Source of the DNA: Gammaproteobacteria bacterium UBA5109
GTDB taxonomy: Bacteria > Pseudomonadota > Gammaproteobacteria > Pseudomonadales > Pseudohongiellaceae
Length of the DNA stretch: 64,000 nucleotides
Direction: 5' to 3'
NCBI GenBank assembly: GCA_002414385.1
Contig: DHZH01000002.1
Coordinates: 527,591 to 591,590 of the forward strand
Shown here: piece by piece, positions 17,216 to 26,511 of the stretch
Layout: every line of letters starts with the position of its first letter
Position numbering within the stretch: position 1 is the first letter of the stretch
Translations under genes and position numbers: made by a program
The notes under the pieces: model-generated
Seen by the model: only the letters and a program-made list of their open reading frames with translations
Told to the model about the DNA's origin: nothing
Databases searched by the model: none

Positions 17216-18271
17216 ATGAGTGATAATCATCAACAACATTCCTGCCATCCCGTAAAAGGCAAAGCGGATTACCTGCTACTGGGTTCGACATTTTTTATCG
17301 TAATTTTCTATTTTCAGTATGCCTTTTTTACTGAATCGGCGAACTTTGCAGGCTGGTATCAGACCCTGGCATCCACTGTCTTTGAAATGATGAATACCAT
17401 CTGGTGGGGAGTTGTCCTCGGCTTTCTGATGATATCTGTGCTTTCCAGAATTCCACGGGAATTTGTCCTGTCGATACTCGGTGCAAAGAAAGGTTTCAAT
17501 GGTATTTTTCGCGCAACCATGGCCGGGGTGCTGCTGGACCTTTGTAATCACGGCATTCTCATGGTCGGCGCCAAACTCTACGAGCGGGGCGCCAGCACCG
17601 GGCAGGTGATGGCCTTTCTGATAGCCAGTCCCTGGAATTCATTTTCACTGACCCTGATCATGTTTGGCCTGATCGGTGTGCCGTGGACTCTGGCTTTTAT
17701 TGTCCTGTCGATGCTGATCGCAATCATTTCCGGACTTATATTTGACACGCTTGTTACCCGGAACGTCCTGCCAAAAAATGCACAGCGAATGGACCTGCCG
17801 GAAGGCTTTGTGTTCTGGGAAGAAGCGAATAAGCAATTAAAACAGGCGGATTATTCAATAAAGGCATTCAGGTCCATGTTGATCAATGGCGCTAAAGAAT
17901 CCCGCATGGTTGTACGCTGGATTTTCTTTGGCGTGTTGCTGGCAGGTTTGATCAGGGCTTTTGTCCCGACCGATGTTTTCCAGACTTTCTTTGGTGCCAG
18001 CCTGGCCGGACTGGGGCTGACACTTGTTGCAGCAACCATTATCGAAGTCTGTTCAGAAGGGTCAACGCCAATAGCCGCGGATCTGCTGAATCGCGCCAAT
18101 GCTCCGGGTAACAGTTTTGCATTCTTAATGACCGGTGTTTCGACAGACTACACGGAAATCATGGTGCTCAGGGAAGCGACAAGGAGCTGGAAAATCCCTC
18201 TGTTTTTGCCGCTGATAACAGTGCCGCAGATTATTCTTGTCAGCTGGCTGATAAATTTAGGGGCTGCTTAG
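17216..18271 (+). CDS. ArsP-type permease (UPF0718 family)
   Basis: ATG at 17216 behind GAGG is chosen over an earlier start inside copB; the product is 351 residues. The N-terminus has SCHPVKG followed by about eight to ten membrane segments in two similar halves. LLDLCNHGILMVGAKLYERG in the first half and EVCSEGSTPIAADLL in the second are typical of the PF03773 permeases, some of which export organoarsenicals. Here the setting behind copA and copB suggests a metal or metal-ligand substrate, but none is proven. It ends 4 nt from the convergent M23 gene. Confidence 0.85.
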   Translation: MSDNHQQHSCHPVKGKADYLLLGSTFFIVIFYFQYAFFTESANFAGWYQTLASTVFEMMNTIWWGVVLGFLMISVLSRIPREFVLSILGAKKGFNGIFRATMAGVLLDLCNHGILMVGAKLYERGASTGQVMAFLIASPWNSFSLTLIMFGLIGVPWTLAFIVLSMLIAIISGLIFDTLVTRNVLPKNAQRMDLPEGFVFWEEANKQLKQADYSIKAFRSMLINGAKESRMVVRWIFFGVLLAGLIRAFVPTDVFQTFFGASLAGLGLTLVAATIIEVCSEGSTPIAADLLNRANAPGNSFAFLMTGVSTDYTEIMVLREATRSWKIPLFLPLITVPQIILVSWLINLGAA

Positions 18272-18274
18272 TGA

Positions 18275-19228
18275 TCAGTTTATTGTTATACGGCTGTTGC
18301 GGACAGGAAAACTGCCATCGAAACTAATCCCCAGAGGTTCTCCCGATAATAAACCTGCTTCAGTGGCCGGGCGTTGGGCATGCAGATGCAGATGCGGTTC
18401 ATTGGTCTGTCCGGAATTGCCGACCAGTCCCAATTGCTCACCGGAGCTCACCATATCCCCGGCATTAACAGTCACTGAACCGGGCTGCAGGTGGGCAAAC
18501 AAGAGCTCGAAATCATCACAGCGCAGCAGGACGAAATTTCCTTCAATGAGCTCTGTATCCATCTCGGGGACTGGCATGTCAGGCCGGTTATTGCGGCTGC
18601 CAGTAATTTCGCCTGTACAGGGCGCCAGTACCGCTTCACCATAAATTTCGTAGGCATTCAGGCTTGAGGGCAGGATACCCTCTGCCCTGAATCCGAAGCG
18701 ATTGATTTTGACAATATCCAGGGCATAGGACTGTCCCCGATAAGCTCGGAAACGTTCAATCTCCGGGTTTAGGGTCGCCATGTGGGGATTTATGACAGGA
18801 TCGGAACCGCCATTCACAAGAAGGTAGGTTCCCGAGCCCATCGGGAAAGGAATATCTACGACCCTGGTATCAGGGGGTTGCCTGCCCTGCAGGCCCTGCC
18901 AGAGCAAAAAGGCACTACCCAGAGTGATAAGCAGCATTAAGCTTGTTGAAATGCAGGCACCGGCAGAGCCTGGCCAGCTATGTTCAAAACGGATGCCTCT
19001 GCGCAAAAACTGCTTGAGTACAGTCAAGGCCCATAACAACAGATAAAAGTCAGCCAGCCACCAGGGCAGATGCAGCCACATGAAAACTGTTTTCATCATC
19101 AGCAGGGCTAATCCGGTACCAACAAGCTGCAGCCAGAAGCCAGCCCGGTTTTTCGCCGGGAAAAAGAACATCCAGGCAACAAGCCCCAGGGGAATTAAAA
19201 TCTGTAGCAGAACTAAAATAAACACCAT
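18275..19228 (-). CDS. membrane-anchored M23 (LytM-like) peptidase
   Basis: The 317-residue protein has three hydrophobic segments in its first 125 residues, then a periplasmic M23 domain. HLHLH near residue 285 supplies the zinc ligand and catalytic histidines. The first zinc ligand of the family, usually in HxxxD, is in SYALDIV, where the His is replaced and only the Asp remains; similar variants exist, but zinc binding may be altered. Expected targets are cell-wall cross-links. It converges with the copper permease gene, so a role in the copper system is only a neighbourhood inference. Confidence 0.85.
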   Translation of the reverse strand: MVFILVLLQILIPLGLVAWMFFFPAKNRAGFWLQLVGTGLALLMMKTVFMWLHLPWWLADFYLLLWALTVLKQFLRRGIRFEHSWPGSAGACISTSLMLLITLGSAFLLWQGLQGRQPPDTRVVDIPFPMGSGTYLLVNGGSDPVINPHMATLNPEIERFRAYRGQSYALDIVKINRFGFRAEGILPSSLNAYEIYGEAVLAPCTGEITGSRNNRPDMPVPEMDTELIEGNFVLLRCDDFELLFAHLQPGSVTVNAGDMVSSGEQLGLVGNSGQTNEPHLHLHAQRPATEAGLLSGEPLGISFDGSFPVRNSRITIN

Positions 19229-19354
19229 GATGATTTGAGTATAACAATAGCTGGACAGGGGTTAAGTAGCCCGTGGCATTTTTTGGCTTCATGGGTTTAA
19301 TGGGCGAGTGATAATTCCCGGAATGAATCAACTGTTGATCGGACTGACTTGCTT

Positions 19355-20758
19355 TTAAAAACTGATCCGGTCCTGCAGGTAAGGAACTTCAGAGTCAATC
19401 TGATAACTGTGCCGAAGTTTTTCAGCCAGTTTTAACAGGGAATCCTCTTCACCATGAACCAGGATCACACGTGGATTACCTTGAATATGGCGTAGCCATT
19501 CAATCAGTTCATCCTGGCCGGCATGAGCGGAAAAACCACCCAGTGTTTCGATGCGGACAGCGACGTTTATTTCTTCCCGGAACATACGTATCTTTTTGAC
19601 GCCATTAACCAGAATTCTGCCCAGTGTTCCCTGGGCCTGATAGCCGGTAAAAATGAGCGTGTTGCGGCTGTCAGACAGGCGGTACCTGAAATGATGCCGT
19701 ATTCGACCACCGGTACACATACCACTACCGGCTATGATAATGGCACCGGATTTAACTTCGTTAATTGCCTGAGACTCTTCCACACTTTCTGTATATTCAA
19801 GCTGAGGCAAAAAACTCTGCAGATTGTTCTGGCCCTCAATTCGCAGACGCTTCACATCTTCCGGGTCAAGCAACTGCATGCATTCGTCATATATTTCTGT
19901 CACTTCAATGGCCATGGGACTGTCGAGGAAAATCTGCCAGGGGTCAAGTTTGCCAGCGTGGTGAAGGCACCCCAGGTGGAACAGAATTTCCTGTGTCCGG
20001 CCAACTGCAAATGCCGGGATCATGACATTGCCCTTGGCTTCCCAGGTCTCATGTAAAATCTGTTCGAACTGCTCGAGAGTTTTATTCATATCACGGTGAT
20101 TTCTGTCGCCGTAGGTGCCTTCCATCATGACGAGATCTGCTGAACGGATCAGGGCAGGATCTTTCATCAGGACTGATTCCTTGTTACCCAGATCACCGGA
20201 GAAAACGAGGGTTTTGCTTTTGCCGTCTTCATTAAAGCTCAGTTCAACAATCGAGGAGCCGAGAATATGACCGGCATCGTGGAAAGTCAGGCGCAGATCT
20301 TTGTGAATCGGCAGGGCTTCCTGGTAACGGCCGGGCTGGCAAAGGCTCAGAGCTGTTTCAACATCTTCAAGTGTGTAGGCTGCTTCGAGTAGAGTTTCAC
20401 CGCGTTCCATACGCTGTTTGTTTTTCCTTTTCAGGTCGGATTCATACAGGCTTACCGAATCCCTGAGCATCACTGGCAGCAGTTTACGCGTCCCTGTGGT
20501 GCAGTAGATTGGTCCCTTGAAGCCCTTGCGGGTCAGCATGGGCAGGAGTCCGCTGTGATCGAGATGAGCATGGGAAAGAATGACGGCATCTATTGTCTCA
20601 GGCTCAAAAGGGAAGCGTTCGGTCTGCAGAACATCCACAGCATCCTCTCCCTGATGCATGCCACAGTCCAGCAGCAGGCGGAAATTGTCATGGGTTTCAA
20701 GTAAATAACAGGAACCTGTCACCTGGCGGGCGGCACCGTGGAAAGTCAGATTGGGCAT
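19355..20758 (-). CDS. metallo-beta-lactamase/beta-CASP RNA-processing nuclease (CPSF73-like)
   Basis: The 467-residue protein begins with a metallo-beta-lactamase fold; HAHLDHSG at residues 63-70 provides the zinc ligands. A beta-CASP domain follows (SGDLGNKESVLMKDP, MEGTYGDRNH), and the C-terminal RMMBL part has GTLGR and GFSAHAGQDEL. This is the bacterial homologue of the eukaryotic CPSF73/Ysh1 endonuclease family, expected to cut RNA in the cytoplasm. Length and motifs are complete. It is divergent from the peroxiredoxin gene. Confidence 0.92.
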   Translation of the reverse strand: MPNLTFHGAARQVTGSCYLLETHDNFRLLLDCGMHQGEDAVDVLQTERFPFEPETIDAVILSHAHLDHSGLLPMLTRKGFKGPIYCTTGTRKLLPVMLRDSVSLYESDLKRKNKQRMERGETLLEAAYTLEDVETALSLCQPGRYQEALPIHKDLRLTFHDAGHILGSSIVELSFNEDGKSKTLVFSGDLGNKESVLMKDPALIRSADLVMMEGTYGDRNHRDMNKTLEQFEQILHETWEAKGNVMIPAFAVGRTQEILFHLGCLHHAGKLDPWQIFLDSPMAIEVTEIYDECMQLLDPEDVKRLRIEGQNNLQSFLPQLEYTESVEESQAINEVKSGAIIIAGSGMCTGGRIRHHFRYRLSDSRNTLIFTGYQAQGTLGRILVNGVKKIRMFREEINVAVRIETLGGFSAHAGQDELIEWLRHIQGNPRVILVHGEEDSLLKLAEKLRHSYQIDSEVPYLQDRISF

Positions 20759-20923
20759 GTTTATTACACCTGCAAAAATCAGCTAGGATAAAGCTTCTTG
20801 AGTGGTCAGGGCCAGTTGTACTACCAGTAAATTTATTGAAATAAGCTGTTACAGGGAGTAATTTAGATCCTTCGCGTTCTATACACCTTATTTACAATAA
20901 CTTGATTGGAAAATGGAGTACAC

Positions 20924-21574
20924 ATGTCTTTAAGAATTAATGATGAAGCCCCGAACTTTACTACTGATTCCACAGCCGGGGAGCTGAATTTTCATGACTG
21001 GATCGGAGATAGTTATGTCATTCTTTTTTCTCACCCGAAGGATTTCACTCCTGTGTGCACGACGGAATTCAGTGCTGTCGCAAGACTGACTCCTGAATTC
21101 GAGAAGCGCAACACCAAAGTGATGGGCGTTTCAGTGGACAGCGTTGAAGAGCACAATAAATGGAAAAAAGATATCGAATCGGTAGCCGGTGTCCCGGCCA
21201 ATTTCCCGATTATCGATGATACCTCCCTGCAGGTCTCAAAACTTTACAACATGCTGCCGGCTGATGCATACCTGCCCGATGGACGGACTCCGGCAGACAG
21301 TGCCACCGTGAGAACCGTTTATATCATTGGGCCGGACAAGAAAATTCGGTTGATGATGACCTATCCCATGTCTGTCGGTCGTAACTTTGCTGAAATACTC
21401 AGGGCACTGGATGCAGTACAGGTAACAGATGGTGCGGCGATCGCAACACCGGCCGACTGGGTGCCGGGGCAGGATGTAATCGTTGCCCTGAGTCTGAATG
21501 ACGAAGAGGCTAAAGAAAAGTTCGGTGAGATTGATATTAAACTGCCTTACCTGCGTTATACCAAGGCACCTTAA
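20924..21574 (+). CDS. 1-Cys peroxiredoxin (Prx6 family)
   Basis: ATG at 20924 behind TGGAG is preferred to one 18 nt earlier; the product is 216 residues. The peroxidatic Cys45 is in PKDFTPVCTTEF. No other cysteine is present, so this is a 1-Cys enzyme that needs an external reductant. The C-terminal half has RTVYIIGPDKKIR and PADWVPGQDV, both typical of the Prx6 branch. It should reduce hydrogen peroxide and organic hydroperoxides in the cytoplasm. It is a single gene on its own promoter. Confidence 0.95.
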   Translation: MSLRINDEAPNFTTDSTAGELNFHDWIGDSYVILFSHPKDFTPVCTTEFSAVARLTPEFEKRNTKVMGVSVDSVEEHNKWKKDIESVAGVPANFPIIDDTSLQVSKLYNMLPADAYLPDGRTPADSATVRTVYIIGPDKKIRLMMTYPMSVGRNFAEILRALDAVQVTDGAAIATPADWVPGQDVIVALSLNDEEAKEKFGEIDIKLPYLRYTKAP

Positions 21575-21677
21575 TCGGTTTTGTAATTCTGTGTTTGTGA
21601 GAGCATGATCTGATTGCTCTTCAGGAGCTGAATAATTGATAGTATTCTTATCGTTAAATCAACAACAGGGGTAAAAC

Positions 21678-22595
21678 ATGTCGTCAGAAAAACAAAGAAG
21701 AACAGTCCCGGCAGAAGCCGTAGAGCTCTATAACCAGTACATTCATGGTGAAATCAACCGTCGCGCTTTTCTGGACGGAGTCAAGAAATTTGCAGTCGTC
21801 GGGCTCTCGTCCAGTGCTATCGTCAAGGCGCTGATGCCGGATTATGCCATGGGTCAACAGATTTCCAGGGATGATGAACGCATCACGGCCGAGTACGTCA
21901 CTGTGCCATCGCCCAATGGCCATGGCTATATCAGAGGTTATCTGGTGCGACCATTCAGTGCGGACAGCCGCTCTGAAACACCAAGAGCTTTGCCGGGGAT
22001 TGTTGTTGTGCATGAAAACCGTGGCCTGAATCCGCATACTGAAGATGTGGCACGCCGTTTTGCCCTGCAAGATTTCATGGCCTTTGCGCCGGATGTGCTC
22101 ACTTCAGTGGGTGGTTATCCGGGCGATGATTATCAGGGCGGACAGTTGTTCAGTCAGCTTGATCCTGAGCTGCGGCTGCAGGATATCGAGGCGGCGGCCA
22201 GATGGCTGCAGAACCGTGATGATTGCACCGGTCGAATCGGTATCACCGGTTTCTGTTACGGTGGCAGTGTTTCCAACGAAATGGCGGTGCGCATGGGCAA
22301 TGATCTTGCTGCAGCAGTGCCTTTTTATGGTGGGGCAGCTGATTTAGCATTAACTTCAAATATCCGCGCAGCAGTCATGGTCCAGCATGGTGCGCTGGAC
22401 ACCCGCCTGGTCAATGCCTGGCCAGACTATGAAGCTGCATTGAGAAGTGCCGGAGTTACTTATGAAGGACATATCTATCCGGATTCAGTACATGGCTTTT
22501 TCAATGATGCCACTCCCGAACGCTATAACGCAGATACTGCGGCTCTGGCCTGGGAAAGAACGATTGCCTGGTTTAACCAGCATGTCAGGGCTTGA
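21678..22595 (+). CDS. dienelactone-hydrolase family protein with a Tat-like N-terminus
   Basis: The 305-residue protein has an N-terminal INRRAFLDGVKKF twin-arginine-like motif before a hydrophobic stretch, suggesting Tat export. The catalytic domain has the nucleophile Cys193 in GFCYGG, an Asp in QHGALDTR and a His in DSVHGFF, the Cys-His-Asp triad of dienelactone hydrolases. The substrate is unknown. A terminator at 22617 closes the transcript. Confidence 0.9.
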   Translation: MSSEKQRRTVPAEAVELYNQYIHGEINRRAFLDGVKKFAVVGLSSSAIVKALMPDYAMGQQISRDDERITAEYVTVPSPNGHGYIRGYLVRPFSADSRSETPRALPGIVVVHENRGLNPHTEDVARRFALQDFMAFAPDVLTSVGGYPGDDYQGGQLFSQLDPELRLQDIEAAARWLQNRDDCTGRIGITGFCYGGSVSNEMAVRMGNDLAAAVPFYGGAADLALTSNIRAAVMVQHGALDTRLVNAWPDYEAALRSAGVTYEGHIYPDSVHGFFNDATPERYNADTAALAWERTIAWFNQHVRA

Positions 22596-22616
22596 TTACT
22601 AGATATTTTCAAGGAC

Positions 22617-22646
22617 AAAGAGGCCAGAATAATCTGGCCTCTTTTA
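22617..22646 (+). terminator. intrinsic terminator after the dienelactone-hydrolase gene
   Basis: AAAGAGGCCAGA (22617-22628) pairs with TCTGGCCTCTTT (22633-22644) around a 4-nt loop and leads into a short T-run. It is a clear rho-independent terminator 21 nt after the stop. Confidence 0.9.
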
Positions 22647-22678
22647 TATCTATATCAGGTATAACAGGAATCAGCTAA

Positions 22679-23050
22679 ATGAAAATACTCAGAATTTTAC
22701 TCTTGGTAATCTTGGCCGGTAATATGTTTGCGGCGAACATTGCAGTGGCTCACAACAGTTTAACAGAATCCAACCCGGCCGATGGGGCAGTTCTTGCAAA
22801 CAGTCCCGAGTCTATTGAATTAAACTTTAGCGACGCGACGTATCTAGAATCACTTGAGTTGCTGACTGGTGATACTGTTGTCGTACTGGAATTTGCAAGC
22901 AGCATCACCGCGTCTACCTATTTCAATGTTCCTTTGCCACTTCTGCAGAGTGGTGAATACCAGGTCAGGTGGCTGGTGATAGGCTACGATACCCATGAGA
23001 TCAGGGGAGAGTTTGCTTTTACCGTCTTGTCGACCGAAAGTACCGAGTAA
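22679..23050 (+). CDS. CopC-domain periplasmic protein
   Basis: The 123-residue protein has a signal peptide ending NIAVA, followed by HNSLTESNPADGAVL, in which the N-terminal His is the classical copper ligand of CopC (His1). The beta-sandwich pattern continues with SPESIELNFS and QVRWLVIGYDTHEIRGEFAFTV; the His in DTHEIRG corresponds to the second Cu(II) site residue. It is therefore a probable periplasmic copper carrier. No CopD is adjacent. The start is supported by position after the terminator at 22617. Confidence 0.85.
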   Translation: MKILRILLLVILAGNMFAANIAVAHNSLTESNPADGAVLANSPESIELNFSDATYLESLELLTGDTVVVLEFASSITASTYFNVPLPLLQSGEYQVRWLVIGYDTHEIRGEFAFTVLSTESTE

Positions 23051-23060
23051 GTATAACGGA

Positions 23061-23127
23061 AATCAAAGGGATCAAAGTAATTTGAAAAGTTCGATAAGCA
23101 TGATCAAATTACTCAGACTCTTTGATT
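23061..23127. repeat. nested inverted repeats downstream of the CopC-domain gene
   Basis: Two perfect inverted repeats nest here: AATCAAAG (23061-23068) with CTTTGATT (23120-23127) outside, and AGTAATTTGA (23076-23085) with TCAAATTACT (23104-23113) inside. Together they fold into a two-stage stem starting 10 nt after the stop at 23050. There is no T-run. A transcript-end structure or small RNA is possible. Confidence 0.5.
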
Positions 23128-23311
23128 GCTGTAAAATCGTTGGACTCCTTGCTCTCAGGCAGATCTAGCGGTACAAGAGTTCAATTTTGGAATGCTGGCT
23201 GGAGAATATTTTGCTGAGCTGGATAATTCTGGTCGTGACATTCAGGAAATAAGATCTGCTCAGAGTCTGTATTAAATTTAAGCTGGGTTTACCAGGAATT
23301 AGAGAAAAGTA

Positions 23312-23566
23312 ATGAATCGTGAAGCAAAGTTTTTATCGAAATCTTCAGCATTGGAGCAGAACCTTGATTTCTGGACGTATATTTACAATTGTTGTCAGCG
23401 GTTTGAAACAAATGAATCCGGAAATGAAGTTAATCAGGAATCAGTAAAACTTATACTGGGAACTATTGTAGAGTCTTACGATAAGCACTTCGACCCAGTA
23501 GAAAAATTTCATGAGTATGTTCTCGTATTATTGTGTAAATCTATTCTGGAAAATATCAATAAATAA
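23312..23566 (+). CDS. small hypothetical protein
   Basis: An 84-residue frame starts at ATG 23312 behind GAGAAAAG. The product is soluble, with two cysteines in YNCCQRF and a helical C-terminus with EYVLVLLCKSILENINK. I do not recognise it. Its base composition is clearly more AT-rich than its neighbours, as is the whole 23.05-23.57 kb strip, so it may be recently acquired or a fragment. It ends next to the end of nhaP2. Confidence 0.5.
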   Translation: MNREAKFLSKSSALEQNLDFWTYIYNCCQRFETNESGNEVNQESVKLILGTIVESYDKHFDPVEKFHEYVLVLLCKSILENINK

Positions 23567-23567
23567 C

Positions 23568-25286
23568 TTAAGTAATTTCTTTTCTTAACTTTAGCCCGAC
23601 TCTGGTAACTTTATCGCCATCAATTTCACGTACCACCAGCAAAATTGTTCCCATATCAATTCTGTCACCGATCACTGGGTGTCCTTTAGAAACGCTTGTG
23701 AAATATTCAGAGAGCGTCTGATTCGGATCGCATTGTTCAAGCTTAACGCTGTAAATCGCTTTTATTTCATTTAGAGTAACTTCACCATGTACCGTGAACT
23801 CACCAAAGAAGCGATGGTCAGTAAGTCGTTCCGGAGGCTCATCCCAGCCTAGAATCTGACTGATGTCGTTGATGTGCTCATGCCTGGCCATTACTATCAA
23901 CAGGTCGTTTTCCTGAACCATTACACCTGCTCTCCGTTCAATAATCTGGTTATCCCTGAAAAACATGACAATTCTTGAAGGCGGTGGCAACTGTAAATCC
24001 ATAATATTCATTGGAGTAATCCAGCGTGCTCCCTTTAGTGGGAATAGAAGCAAATCATAGCCTTCAATATCAGCTTCATTGAGATGAAAGCGCAATTTTG
24101 GCTCAGGCTTGGCTGGGACTTCCAGTTTCAGAACCCGTGCCAGCAGGTTCAGTGTTGAACCTTGCAGAATTAGACTGACCAGAACAACAACAAATGTAAC
24201 TTCGAAAATTTGATTAGCATCCGGTAATCCTGCCATAAGTGGAAAAATTGCGAGAACGACAGGAACAGCTCCACGAAGCCCTGCCCATGAAATAAAAATC
24301 CGTTCGTTCCTGGAAAAGCCGAAGGGGAGCAGGGAGATTATTGTAGCTACCGGGCGTGCGACCAGAATTAATACGAAGGCAATTACCAATGATGAAATAA
24401 TATTCACCATGAGTTCAGAAGGAGTCACCAATAAACCCAGTATTAAAAACAGTATTAATTGAGCCAGCCAGGATAAGCCATCATGGATCTGAAGAATATT
24501 ATCCATATGATAATCATCCTGGCCGGCAAGATAGACTCCCATCAGATAGATTGCTAAAAAGCCGCTCCCGCCCAGGTAATTGGTGAAGCCAAACATGGAA
24601 ACACCCGCAGAAACTACAAGTAAAGGATACATTGCTGAAACCAAAGACAATTTTCTAAGTAGTGTAGTCACTAAATATCCACAGCCAATGCCTGTTATTG
24701 TGCCGATGCCAAACTGCTGAGCCAGCATTAACATCATCTCCCTGTTTGTTTCCCCGGAATTTTGTAAATACAGAATAAGTACCATGGTCAGGAAAATAGC
24801 CATGGGATCATTGCTGCCTGATTCAATTTCTAAAGTTGCTTTCACACGTTCATTGATGTGCAAGCGTTTACCCTGTAACAGGGAAAATACTGCTGCTGCA
24901 TCAGTTGAGGAAACAATAGCCCCCATCAACAAACCAACCAATATTGGGAGTTGTAAAATCCATGCTGCAAATAGGCCGCAAATCAGCGCAGTGATTACAA
25001 CGCCAAAAGTAGACAATAAAAGGGCTGGACGTAGACCGACACGAAAGGAAGCAATAGGTGTTCGCATACCTCCATCCAGCAGAATTATTGCCAGAGCCAG
25101 AGAGCTAACGATAAAGGCAAGGTTAAAGTCACTGAAGGCAATATTCCCTGGGCCATCTTCTCCGGCAAGCATGCCAATGCACAGGAAAACCAATAAAACT
25201 GGCATGCCAACTTTATTGGAAAGCGGACTTATGAGTATGCCGGCAAGCATAAGTATGCCACCGATTAATAGTATGTTTGTATCCAT
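23568..25286 (-). CDS. nhaP2: potassium/proton antiporter, NhaP2 (CvrA) type
   Basis: The 572-residue protein has about 12-13 membrane segments in its first 390 residues with the CPA1 core motifs SSTDAAAVFSLL and ESGSNDPMAI. A cytosolic TrkA-C-like domain (about 400-480) and a CorC/HlyC-like domain (about 490-572, with GEFTVHGEVTLNEI) follow, the layout of NhaP2. The family exchanges K+ (and Na+) for H+ across the inner membrane and helps volume and pH control. It stands alone, convergent with the small hypothetical gene. Confidence 0.92.
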   Translation of the reverse strand: MDTNILLIGGILMLAGILISPLSNKVGMPVLLVFLCIGMLAGEDGPGNIAFSDFNLAFIVSSLALAIILLDGGMRTPIASFRVGLRPALLLSTFGVVITALICGLFAAWILQLPILVGLLMGAIVSSTDAAAVFSLLQGKRLHINERVKATLEIESGSNDPMAIFLTMVLILYLQNSGETNREMMLMLAQQFGIGTITGIGCGYLVTTLLRKLSLVSAMYPLLVVSAGVSMFGFTNYLGGSGFLAIYLMGVYLAGQDDYHMDNILQIHDGLSWLAQLILFLILGLLVTPSELMVNIISSLVIAFVLILVARPVATIISLLPFGFSRNERIFISWAGLRGAVPVVLAIFPLMAGLPDANQIFEVTFVVVLVSLILQGSTLNLLARVLKLEVPAKPEPKLRFHLNEADIEGYDLLLFPLKGARWITPMNIMDLQLPPPSRIVMFFRDNQIIERRAGVMVQENDLLIVMARHEHINDISQILGWDEPPERLTDHRFFGEFTVHGEVTLNEIKAIYSVKLEQCDPNQTLSEYFTSVSKGHPVIGDRIDMGTILLVVREIDGDKVTRVGLKLRKEIT

Positions 25287-25467
25287 AAACTTGGGAGAAA
25301 AGCTGAGCTGTTAAAACTGAAAAGAGCTTAAGTGAAATAACAGTAAATTTTCAGTCTTCGCTTGAATATATCACAGTGTGGAGTGTATTGAATGTATGGA
25401 AGGAGAAGTGGTGCAAAATAAGCTGAGGGTTGTTTGGCTGCTTTTAGCCTGATCAGCATCTATATGT

Positions 25468-26442
25468 TCACGTCAGGCTCGATTCCTTTGAGTGCAGAGT
25501 TTTTTTCAGCATTTGTGCTGCTAGTTCAAGTGCTTCTTTACCGACATCCAGTGCTCCGGCAAATGCCATAAAGCCGTGTATTGTTGACTCAAAGCAGACG
25601 TACTCGACTTTGACACCTGCTGCTTCCAGCCTGTCAGCATAGTGCTTTCCCTCATCACGAAGAACGTCATTACCGGCAGTGATAATCAGGGCAGGAGGCA
25701 GATCGCTTAAATCCTCAGCCAGGATTGGTGAAGCGCGTAAGTCATTTTGCTCTGTCAACGGATGATAAAAATACATTTCGCTAAGCCATTGCAAATCCAT
25801 TTTTGACAGAAAGTATTCACCTTTTCCAAAAGTGTCACGAGACTCGTAAGCAGCAGAGACATCCATATTGGTTACCGGATAGGCCAGTAACTGGAAGGCA
25901 ACAGGCGGCCCCTGACGGGCTTTGCTCAATTGACATGCCACTGCAGCTAAATTGCCACCGGCACTGTCACCGGTGACGGCGATGCGATTGGCATCCCCAT
26001 TTAACTGTTCTGCATTGGCAGCCGCCCAGCAAAGTGCTGCATAACAATCCTCGACCCCGGCAGGAAATTTATGTTCGGGTGAGAGGCGGTAAGCAACATT
26101 AATGACAATTACCTGCGCATGCGTACAGTAATATCTGGAGACATTCTCATGGGTATCCAGATCGGCCAGGGCAAATCCACCGCCATGGAAAAGCAATAAA
26201 ATCGGCAGATCTGAATTTTTATTTTCGTTATCCGGCCAGTAGATGCGAAGCGGAATTTCTCCCTCAGGCCCCGGAATCATAAGCTCCTGGCGTCTGGCAA
26301 CTTCACAGCGGGTGATATCCATTGCCAGGGTCATCTGTTTCAGACCGGCCCGAGCATCTTCTACAGATAATTCAAATAACTTGGGATTGCCTTCAGCATT
26401 CATGCTGTCCAGCAGTGCCTGGGTTTGCGGGTCGGTAGTCAT
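25468..26442 (-). CDS. alpha/beta hydrolase of the hormone-sensitive-lipase family
   Basis: The frame extends to a TTG at 26481, but ATG at 26442 gives the expected N-terminus (TTDPQTQALLDSM) and 324 residues. LFHGGGFAL is the oxyanion-hole motif and TGDSAGGNLA holds the nucleophilic serine; the catalytic His is in ESTIHGFMAF. These are the marks of bacterial HSL/BFAE esterases that cut short- to medium-chain esters. There is no signal peptide. Only 70 nt separate it from the metallopeptidase gene upstream, with no terminator seen. Confidence 0.9.
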   Translation of the reverse strand: MTTDPQTQALLDSMNAEGNPKLFELSVEDARAGLKQMTLAMDITRCEVARRQELMIPGPEGEIPLRIYWPDNENKNSDLPILLLFHGGGFALADLDTHENVSRYYCTHAQVIVINVAYRLSPEHKFPAGVEDCYAALCWAAANAEQLNGDANRIAVTGDSAGGNLAAVACQLSKARQGPPVAFQLLAYPVTNMDVSAAYESRDTFGKGEYFLSKMDLQWLSEMYFYHPLTEQNDLRASPILAEDLSDLPPALIITAGNDVLRDEGKHYADRLEAAGVKVEYVCFESTIHGFMAFAGALDVGKEALELAAQMLKKTLHSKESSLT

Positions 26443-26511
26443 AATATTATTCAAGCCTTGATTATTTTTATGTTTCTCCAATTTAAGACTTAAAACATCA
26501 TGATTTCAATG

